Assembly: GCA_902775975.1 (NCBI GenBank)
Contig: CACYOC010000029.1
Span: forward strand, 1 to 34,931
Direction of reading: 5' to 3'
DNA length: 34,931 bases
Source: an uncultured Bacteroidales bacterium
Lineage (GTDB): Bacteria > Bacteroidota > Bacteroidia > Bacteroidales > Bacteroidaceae
Positions 24,721 to 30,352 of this stretch are shown one piece after another (the stretch's first letter is position 1; each line of letters opens with the position of its first letter). The notes below the pieces were generated by a model that was given only the letters and a program-made list of their open reading frames with translations, had not been told where the DNA came from and made no database searches. The translations under genes were made by a program, and so were the position numbers.

Positions 24721-24873
24721 TAAACTGTAAACCGTAAACCGTAAACTGTAAACCGTAAACCGTAAACTGTAAACCGTAAACTGTAAACCGTAAACTGTAA
24801 ACCGTAAACTGTAAACCGTAAACTGTAAACCGTAAACTGTAAACCGTAAACCGTAAACTGTAAACCGTAAACT
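24721..24873. repeat. GTAAACY heptamer array, about 22 units
   Basis: Twenty-one uninterrupted 7-bp units GTAAACC or GTAAACT run from 24727 to 24873, with a partial unit at 24721. C and T at the seventh base alternate in a near-regular pattern. The array fills the gap between the rhomboid stop codon (TAG, 24872-24874, overlapping the last unit) and the start of the EEP gene. It keeps an open frame on the minus strand, but that is a by-product of the repeat. Confidence 0.97.
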
Positions 24874-25828
24874 AACTCCTGCTCTGCTCAAACAGTTTCT
24901 TCTTTTCTTCCTTCGTCAGGCTGTCGTAGCCGCTGGTACGAATCTTATCGAGAATGGCGTCTATCTCCTCCTGGTTCTGTCGCTGACGGGCGTTATACTC
25001 CTCGTCGGTCTCACGGCGCGGGTCGGCAGCATGTCCGCCATGCGTCCGCTCTGCCTTCATGCGGTTCTGTCGCTGACGGTCGTCATACTTGCGCTTCAGG
25101 TTCTCGAAGAACTCCTGCCCGTAGCTGCGTCCGAACGAGCGACTGCCGTCCGGGTGGTTTCGCCAGTAGCGTATCAGCAGGTAGCCGAAGAGCATGCCGC
25201 CCAGGTGTGCCATGTGCGCCACACCGTCGCTCTGTCCCATGGCGGAGAAGAGTTCTATAAAGATGTATCCTATGATGAGCCACTTCGCCTTGATGGGGAA
25301 CGGAATGGGAATGATAAACAACCGCTCGTTGGGGAATATCATGCCGAAAGCGAGCAAAATGCCATAGACCGCACCAGATGCTCCGATGGTCAGTCGGTTG
25401 TTCAGATAGTCGGCAATGGTCATGCGCACCACCCCACCCTGCGTCTGCACGGAAATGGCAGAGTCGAGGGGTATGGCTGCCAGTTGTGTATCAGAAAGAT
25501 ACTGCACGTACTGCACCACCTCCTGCATGATACCGGCACCGACACCGCAGACAATGTAATAAAAAATGAATTTCTTCGGTCCCCACACGCGCTCAATCAC
25601 CGAGCCAAACATCCATAGCGCGAACATATTAAATAATATATGTGTAAAGCCGCCATGCAGGAACATGTAGGTCAGGAACTGATAGAAATGGAAGTCGCTC
25701 GCCATGAAGAAATGGAGACCGAACATCGCATTCAAATCAACACCCCCTCTCTCGAGAACCATCGTTGCTATGAAAGCCAACAGATTCACGATAAGAAGGT
25801 TCTTGGTCATCGTAGGTATATTGTTCAT
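24872..25828 (-). CDS. rhomboid-family intramembrane serine protease with DUF6576-like tail
   Basis: Rhomboids cut membrane proteins within the lipid bilayer. The 318 residues hold six or so membrane helices, the HGGFTHILFN motif (H58, H63, N67), the catalytic serine in GASGAVYG (S151) and the catalytic histidine in AHLGG (H208). After residue 225 comes a soluble, charged tail (FENLKRKYDDRQRQNR... then ILDKIRTSGYDSLTKEEKKKLFEQSRS) of the DUF6576 kind often attached to Bacteroidota rhomboids. The gene is divergent from the HU gene. Substrate is unknown. Confidence 0.93.
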   Translation of the reverse strand: MNNIPTMTKNLLIVNLLAFIATMVLERGGVDLNAMFGLHFFMASDFHFYQFLTYMFLHGGFTHILFNMFALWMFGSVIERVWGPKKFIFYYIVCGVGAGIMQEVVQYVQYLSDTQLAAIPLDSAISVQTQGGVVRMTIADYLNNRLTIGASGAVYGILLAFGMIFPNERLFIIPIPFPIKAKWLIIGYIFIELFSAMGQSDGVAHMAHLGGMLFGYLLIRYWRNHPDGSRSFGRSYGQEFFENLKRKYDDRQRQNRMKAERTHGGHAADPRRETDEEYNARQRQNQEEIDAILDKIRTSGYDSLTKEEKKKLFEQSRS

Positions 25829-25892
25829 TTCGCGCCTTTCTGTTATTTGTTGAACGATTCGTTTATACGAGTGAAAACTCTTATTTCGAGCG

Positions 25893-25900
25893 CAAAATTA
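25893..25900 (-). promoter_or_regulatory. -7 promoter element of the rhomboid gene
   Basis: TAATTTTG on the minus strand, about 65 bp before the ATG. It fits TAnnTTTG but the -33 box is not clear. Confidence 0.5.
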
Positions 25901-25982
25901 CGAAAAATATCTCGTTTTCAGCATAAAAACGAGGCAATAAGCATGTTTTTTCAATAAAAAAGTCATTTTTTTCATATTTTTG

Positions 25983-26013
25983 TTTGTTTTCTAAAATCTT
26001 TGTCCTATATTTG
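25983..26013 (+). promoter_or_regulatory. Bacteroidota-type promoter for the HU gene
   Basis: TTTG (25983-25986), 19 bp, TATATTTG (26006-26013), then a leader of about 50 nt rich in A and T before the ATG. Confidence 0.85.
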
Positions 26014-26066
26014 CAGCAGGTTTTTAAACTAACATCTTTATTTATTCACTTTAAAATAAAAAAATT

Positions 26067-26342
26067 ATGAACAAGACAGATTTGATTAACAAGATTGCAG
26101 AAGGCGCAGATCTGACCAAGGTTGATGCCAAGAAGGCTCTGGACGCTACAGTAGAGGCTATCAAGGACGCTCTGAAGAAGGGTGACAAGGTTCAGCTCGT
26201 AGGTTTCGGTACTTTCGACGTGGTTAAGAAGCCCGCTCGTGAGGGTATCAACCCCGCTACCAAGCAGAAGATCAAGATCGCTGCTAAGAAGGTTGCTAAG
26301 TTCAAGGCCGGCGCTGAGCTCGCTGAGGCTGTTAACAAGTAA
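26067..26342 (+). CDS. HU-family DNA-binding protein
   Basis: A small nucleoid protein that bends DNA as a dimer. The 91 residues show the HU pattern: helical N-terminus MNKTDLINKIAEGADLTKVDAKKALDA, the core VQLVGFGTFDV, the beta-arm with the intercalating proline region REGINPATKQKIKI, and the final helix. It is monocistronic, with a consensus promoter and a strong terminator. Codon use is strongly biased (AAG for Lys, GCT for Ala), as expected for a highly expressed gene. Confidence 0.97.
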   Translation: MNKTDLINKIAEGADLTKVDAKKALDATVEAIKDALKKGDKVQLVGFGTFDVVKKPAREGINPATKQKIKIAAKKVAKFKAGAELAEAVNK

Positions 26343-26363
26343 TTTTGTCAATAAAAACGACTT

Positions 26364-26397
26364 AGGGCATTCCGTTACGGAGTGCCCTTTCTTTTTG
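26364..26397 (+). terminator. Rho-independent terminator after the HU gene
   Basis: Eleven-pair stem AGGGCATTCCG (26364-26374) with CGGAGTGCCCT (26378-26388), three-base loop TTA, then TTCTTTTT. Confidence 0.93.
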
Positions 26398-26472
26398 CCC
26401 CTCCGTAATCGTTTAAGTATTAACTTACATTAAATCGTATGACATTATAGATATTTATTCCAGAAAAATGAT

Positions 26473-26480
26473 TATCTTTG
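26473..26480 (+). promoter_or_regulatory. -7 promoter element of kduI-kduD
   Basis: TATCTTTG followed by CGCAAG, 37 bp before the kduI start codon. Just after it, CAAG and CTTG (about 26482-26493) could form a small stem. The -33 box is unclear. Confidence 0.65.
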
Positions 26481-26517
26481 CGCAAGAAAACTTGCACTAA
26501 AACAATGAACACGAATT

Positions 26518-27360
26518 ATGAAGACTAATTACGAAATTCGCTACGCAGCCCATCCTGAGGATGCAAAGAGTTATGACACTCAGCGCATTCGTCGCGACTT
26601 CCTCATCGAAAAGGTATTTGCTGCCGACGAGGTCAACATGGTCTATAGCATGTACGACCGCATGGTTGTGGGCGGCGCTATGCCCGTCAAGGAGTGTTTG
26701 AAGCTCGAAGCCATCGACCCCCTGAAGGCCGACTACTTCACCTCTCGTCGCGAGATAGGCATCTTCAACGTCGGTGGTGCCGGCAGCGTCAAGGTGGGCG
26801 ACGAGGTGTTCGACCTCGACTACAAGGAGGCGCTATACATCGGTCGTGGCGACCGCGACGTGGTCTTCTGCTCGAAGGATGCCGCTAAACCCGCCAAGTT
26901 CTACTTCAACTCCACCACCGCCCATGCTGCCTATCCCTGCAAGAAGGTGACGAAGGAAAACGCCATCGTGGCACACATGGGAAGTCTGGAGATGAGCAAC
27001 GAGCGCGACATCAACAAGATGCTCGTCAACCAGGTGCTGCCTACCTGCCAGCTGCAGATGGGCATGACCGAGCTCGCCCCGGGTTCCGTCTGGAACACCA
27101 TGCCTGCTCACGTCCACAGCCGCCGCATGGAAGCCTACTTCTATTTCGAACTGCCCGACGACCAGGCTGTCTGCCACTTCATGGGCGAGGTCGAGGAGAC
27201 GCGCCACCTGTGGATGAAGGGCGACCAGGCCGTGCTCTCACCAGAATGGAGCATTCATAGCGCCGCAGCCACCCACAACTACACCTTCATCTGGGGCATG
27301 GGCGGCGAGAACCTCGACTATGGCGATCAGGACTTCTCGAAAATCACCGATTTGAAATAG
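26518..27360 (+). CDS. kduI: 5-dehydro-4-deoxy-D-glucuronate isomerase
   Basis: KduI converts 5-keto-4-deoxyuronate, made from unsaturated uronic acids released by polysaccharide lyases, to 3-deoxy-D-glycero-2,5-hexodiulosonate. The 280-residue cupin protein has the zinc ligands in PAHVHSRRMEAYFYF (H198, H200, E205) and SIHSAAAT (H247), two residues later than in E. coli. The start YEIRYAAHPEDAKSYDTQRIRRDFLIE is typical. kduD follows at once. No lyase, hydrolase or SusCD pair is in the window, so this is a shared downstream module rather than part of a local PUL. Confidence 0.96.
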   Translation: MKTNYEIRYAAHPEDAKSYDTQRIRRDFLIEKVFAADEVNMVYSMYDRMVVGGAMPVKECLKLEAIDPLKADYFTSRREIGIFNVGGAGSVKVGDEVFDLDYKEALYIGRGDRDVVFCSKDAAKPAKFYFNSTTAHAAYPCKKVTKENAIVAHMGSLEMSNERDINKMLVNQVLPTCQLQMGMTELAPGSVWNTMPAHVHSRRMEAYFYFELPDDQAVCHFMGEVEETRHLWMKGDQAVLSPEWSIHSAAATHNYTFIWGMGGENLDYGDQDFSKITDLK

Positions 27361-27386
27361 TTTACAGTTTACGGTTAAGAGTTGAG
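27361..27386. repeat. short TTTACRG repeat at the kduI stop codon
   Basis: The TAG stop is followed directly by TTTACAGTTTACGG and GAGTTGAG. The same junction, TAG then TTTACGG, marks the end of the rhomboid gene on the other strand. Confidence 0.75.
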
Positions 27387-27422
27387 AAAACAAACATCAT
27401 ATTCACTAAAAAAACATTTATT

Positions 27423-28223
27423 ATGCAGAATCCATTTTCATTAGAAGGAAAAAACGCCTGGATTACAGGCGCCTCCTACGGCATCGGCTTCAACATTGCC
27501 AAAGCCTTCGTTGCCGCAGGTATCAAGAACATCATCTTTAACGACATCAACGAAGCAGCCTTGGAGCGCGGTCTGAACAACTACAAAGAGGCAGGCATCA
27601 CGAACGTCAAGGGCTATGTCTGCGACGTCACCGACGAGAACGCCGTCAAGGCTCTCGTCGAGAAGATTCACCAGGAGGTCGGCCAGATTGACATCCTCGT
27701 CAACAATGCCGGCATCATCAAGCGCATTCCCATGCATGAGATGAAGCGCCAGGAGTTCCAGCAGGTCATCGATGTGGACCTTGTAGCACCCTACATCGTC
27801 AGTGCTGCCGTCATTCCCGAGATGATGGAGCGTCGTGAGGGCAAGATCATCAACATCTGCTCCATGATGTCCGAGCTGGGTCGCGAGACCGTCAGCGCCT
27901 ACGCTGCCGCCAAGGGCGGTCTGAAGATGCTCACCCGCAACATCTGCTCCGAGTATGGCGAGTACAACATCCAGTGCAACGGCATCGGCCCGGGCTACAT
28001 CGCTACCCCGCAGACCGCTCCCCTTCGTGAGCGCCAGCCAGACGGCAGCCGCCATCCGTTCGACAGCTTCATCTGCGCCAAGACCCCTGCAGGTCGCTGG
28101 TTAGAGCCCGAGGAGCTGGGTGGTCCCGCCGTATTCCTCGCCTCTCACGCTTCTGACGCCGTCAACGGCCACGTGCTCTATGTCGATGGAGGTATTCTCG
28201 CTTACATCGGCAAACAGCCCTGA
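27423..28223 (+). CDS. kduD: KduD-type short-chain dehydrogenase (gluconate 5-dehydrogenase-like)
   Basis: KduD reduces 3-deoxy-hexodiulosonate to 2-keto-3-deoxygluconate with NAD(P)H, the step after KduI. The 266 residues are a classical SDR: TGASYGIG nucleotide loop (15-22), CDV (67-69), NNAG (94-97), catalytic S147, Y160 and K164 (YAAAK), PGYIATP, and the terminal VDGGILAYIG. Gluconate 5-dehydrogenase is a near relative, but the kduI neighbour favours KduD. The gap from kduI is 62 bp and carries a short repeat. A hairpin terminator follows. Confidence 0.92.
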   Translation: MQNPFSLEGKNAWITGASYGIGFNIAKAFVAAGIKNIIFNDINEAALERGLNNYKEAGITNVKGYVCDVTDENAVKALVEKIHQEVGQIDILVNNAGIIKRIPMHEMKRQEFQQVIDVDLVAPYIVSAAVIPEMMERREGKIINICSMMSELGRETVSAYAAAKGGLKMLTRNICSEYGEYNIQCNGIGPGYIATPQTAPLRERQPDGSRHPFDSFICAKTPAGRWLEPEELGGPAVFLASHASDAVNGHVLYVDGGILAYIGKQP

Positions 28224-28245
28224 TGTAGCGTGAAGCCCCATAAGA

Positions 28246-28276
28246 ATAGAAGCCTCCTGATGAAGGGGGCTTCTAT
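28246..28276 (+). terminator. terminator hairpin after kduD
   Basis: Twelve-pair stem ATAGAAGCCTCC (28246-28257) with GGGGGCTTCTAT (28265-28276), seven-base loop. The T tract is short (GTTT). Confidence 0.82.
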
Positions 28277-28296
28277 GTTTATGCCTCAAAAAAAGG

Positions 28297-28384
28297 TTTT
28301 TAGCGGGAGCCCTGAATATTTTTTGCGGGAGCCCAATTCATTTTTGGCGGGAGGCGAAAATATTTTTAGCGGGCGCTAAAAATA
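28297..28384. repeat. 22-bp-period array A, four units, core GCGGGAGC
   Basis: Units start at 28297, 28319, 28341 and 28363, each exactly 22 bp. Each opens with a run of five or six T, then (A/T/G)GCGGG. The core is GCGGGAGCCC in units 1 and 2, GCGGGAGGCG in 3 and GCGGGCGC in 4. The last half of each unit varies. Unit 4 is a near-perfect palindrome (TTTTTAGCG / CGCTAAAAA). No frame or known element explains it. Confidence 0.9.
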
Positions 28385-28404
28385 AACGAGAGCCATACTT
28401 CCAC

Positions 28405-28492
28405 CCTGCGAAAGCCGTTCTCGCCCCCGTCGAAAGCCGTTTTCGCACCCTGCGAAGTTACGGTTTGCAGCTTGCAAAGTTACGGTTTGTTC
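28405..28492. repeat. 22-bp-period array B, four units, core GCGAAAGCCGTT
   Basis: Units start at 28405, 28427, 28449 and 28471. Units 1-2 carry CGAAAGCCGTT, units 3-4 carry AAGTTACGGTTTG. Most units hold a dyad of the type GCGAAA...TTTCGC. Same period as array A, with a different sequence. Confidence 0.88.
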
Positions 28493-28579
28493 GCCGCTTA
28501 TTTATACTTGGTATAATTTTAATCTTTCATCTATAATTTTTAGTCTTTAATCTAAAATCATTCAGAAAGAAAACAAAAG

Positions 28580-28655
28580 CACCTCGGACGAACCGTCATT
28601 ATTCTCCGAGGTGTTGCTAGTTCATTTAATGGTCATTTATATGCAACAGTATTTG
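28580..28655 (-). repeat. 76-bp direct repeat, copy 1, with terminator-like hairpin
   Basis: Contains the stem CACCTCGGA (28580-28588) / TCCGAGGTG (28605-28613) followed by a conserved 42-bp tail. On the minus strand the stem is followed by CTTTTGTTTTCTTT, a good terminator exit. The second copy is 376 bp away at 28956. Confidence 0.88.
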
Positions 28656-28761
28656 TTTCTTTGGTTTCTCTGTAAAGTTTTTTCTTTCAGGCTAAATAAT
28701 AAGCGAACGATTAAACCGTATCATAAACGGCATGTAAGTCGCTGTATTTCAGACTGCTAAC

Positions 28762-28893
28762 TTGCCTAGTCCGCGTTCGTCGCTTGGGCAGAACAAGAGA
28801 CGCTTTTGCCTAGGGCAAGAGGCTTGCTTGCCTAGGGCAAGCGAGGTGTTAGCCCTATTTGAGTTTTTGGTAAGCCCTAACAGTGAAGTTTTT
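28762..28893. repeat. 22-bp-period array C, six units, core TTGCCTAGGGCAA
   Basis: Units start at 28762, 28784, 28806, 28828, 28850 and 28872, all 22 bp apart. Units 1, 3 and 4 begin TTGCCTAG, unit 2 TTGGGCAG; units 5-6 share AAGCCCTA or TAGCCCTA. Units 3 and 4 hold the dyad TTGCC-TAG-GGCAA. The array lies between the two 76-bp direct repeats. Confidence 0.82.
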
Positions 28894-28955
28894 TCGCAAC
28901 CATCTTAATTTTTCCACTTTGATACTTCGTATCGTTCGTTAGAAATATAATAAAA

Positions 28956-29031
28956 CACCTCGGACGAACCGCCATGATTCTCCGAGGTGTTGATGATTCA
29001 TTTAATGGTCCTTTATATTCAACAGTATATG
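28956..29031 (-). repeat. 76-bp direct repeat, copy 2, with terminator-like hairpin
   Basis: Stem CACCTCGGA (28956-28964) / TCCGAGGTG (28981-28989) and the conserved tail ATTCATTTAATGGTC. It matches copy 1 at all but a handful of positions. On the minus strand the stem is followed by TTTTATTATATTT. Confidence 0.88.
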
Positions 29032-29115
29032 TCCCGGCGGTGCTGCAAGAAGCGGTGAATTATGTCGGGGCCCCAAAAAAATGTTGCATTTTATCGGAAT
29101 TTAAATAATTACTTG

Positions 29116-29123
29116 TATCTTTG
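29116..29123 (+). promoter_or_regulatory. -7 promoter element of sbcDC
   Basis: TATCTTTG followed by TAGGC, 46 bp before the sbcD start codon. A minus-strand TAATTTTG also lies at 29155-29162 and could start a leftward transcript into the repeat region; that one is weaker. Confidence 0.65.
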
Positions 29124-29169
29124 TAGGCGTAAACGAAAATTTGTACATTAATTGCAAAATTAAAAACTT

Positions 29170-30336
29170 ATGAAGATATTACATACTAGCGACTGGCATC
29201 TTGGTCATACGTTATACAACTATGACAGGACGGAAGAGCAACAGGCAATGCTTGAACAGATGGTTAGCATCGTAGAAGAACAGAAGCCTGATGTGTTCCT
29301 ATTGTGTGGAGATGTTTATCATACGCCACAGCCATCGGCTGCAGTACAAACCATGCTGTCTGACGGACTCGTAAGAATTCATGAGGCAAACCCTCAGATG
29401 ACGATAGTGATGACTGCCGGCAACCACGATAGCGGTACAAAGCACGAGATATTCCAGACTCCCTGGAAAGCACTGAAAGTGTATGCCATCGGTCAGCTGG
29501 AAAGGGAAGATCTGGATGAGCATATTATCGAAGTGCCAGGAAAAGGGTGGATTGTTGCTGTTCCGTATGCTAATGAACGAAACATCCCTGAAGGTTTCTT
29601 CCAACAGTTGCTGGATAAAGTAGCAGAAAAGAATACCGAGAATCTTCCAGTGGTGATGACAGCCCACACGACTGTGAAAGGCTGTGACTTTACGGGACAT
29701 GACCAGGCAACGGAATATAATGTTGGTGGTATAGATTCGCTGGAACTTGAAGAAATGGGGGAAGGCTATGACTATCTGGCTCTTGGACATATTCATCATG
29801 GGCAGTTTGTGCATAGCGGGAAGCACAACGTGCGATACAGCGGCACCCCGCTGCCTGTCAGCTTCGACGAGAATTTCACTCACTCAGTGAGTATCGTGGA
29901 GATAGGTCAGCATGGAGAGACACCAGCGGTCAAGGAGATTGAGATTCAGAACCCGCATCCTCTGGTGACGCTGCCGACTGACGGACTGGCTACGTGGGAA
30001 GAGGCAAAGGAACTATTGAGTAAATTCCCTGACGATATTCCTGCCTATATACGTCTGAACGTGGAGATTGAGAATTTCCTGCCTGTAGAAGCCAACGCTG
30101 AAGCCGCATGCCTAGCGGAGGGGAAACAATGTCGGTTCTGCTGTATCAATGCCAAGAGAAAGGTTGTCAGACAAGACAATGTACAGGTATTGACCGTACA
30201 AGAGTTCCAGGAGGAAAAGCCCATCGAGATTGCCAGACGTTATGCAGAATACGAGGGCATCAGTTTCGATGAGGAGATGCAGACTATGTTTAATGAGGTC
30301 ATGGATATGGTGGCCGAAGAATCACGTAATGATTAA
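29170..30336 (+). CDS. sbcD: SbcD: nuclease subunit of the SbcCD hairpin-cleaving complex
   Basis: SbcD (Mre11 family) is the Mn-dependent nuclease that with SbcC opens hairpins and trims protein-blocked DNA ends. The 388-residue protein has all phosphoesterase motifs: SDWHLG (D8, H10), GDVYH (D48), GNHD (N85, H86), TAHT (H166) and GHIHHG (H207, H209). After about residue 270 comes the capping/SbcC-binding domain, with a small Cys cluster (CLAEGKQCRFCC). sbcC follows after 16 bp. Third codon positions look less G+C-rich than in genes left of 28300. Confidence 0.94.
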   Translation: MKILHTSDWHLGHTLYNYDRTEEQQAMLEQMVSIVEEQKPDVFLLCGDVYHTPQPSAAVQTMLSDGLVRIHEANPQMTIVMTAGNHDSGTKHEIFQTPWKALKVYAIGQLEREDLDEHIIEVPGKGWIVAVPYANERNIPEGFFQQLLDKVAEKNTENLPVVMTAHTTVKGCDFTGHDQATEYNVGGIDSLELEEMGEGYDYLALGHIHHGQFVHSGKHNVRYSGTPLPVSFDENFTHSVSIVEIGQHGETPAVKEIEIQNPHPLVTLPTDGLATWEEAKELLSKFPDDIPAYIRLNVEIENFLPVEANAEAACLAEGKQCRFCCINAKRKVVRQDNVQVLTVQEFQEEKPIEIARRYAEYEGISFDEEMQTMFNEVMDMVAEESRND

Positions 30337-30352
30337 ATGGAGGACCGTCACG

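Noticed and set aside
24706-24891. 61-codon frame made of RFTVYGLQFTVYS-like repeats
   Set aside because: It is only the heptamer array read in frame on the minus strand; 7-bp units leave all frames free of stops.
26046-26351. 101-codon frame opposite the HU gene
   Set aside because: It is antisense to a strongly biased gene with its own consensus promoter and terminator.
26473-28223. Local polysaccharide utilisation locus around kduI-kduD
   Set aside because: No SusC/SusD, lyase, hydrolase or sensor gene is adjacent. The pair stands alone with its own promoter and terminator.
28297-28893. CRISPR array
   Set aside because: Units are 22 bp without separate spacers of constant length. Repeats are degenerate and no cas gene is present.
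28580-29031. Insertion sequence or MITE bounded by inverted repeats
   Set aside because: The 76-bp copies are in direct orientation, there is no transposase frame between them, and no target-site duplication is visible.
30230-30352. Upstream start for sbcC inside sbcD
   Set aside because: The 41 extra residues are unlike any SbcC, and a GGAGG ribosome site stands before the ATG at 30353.
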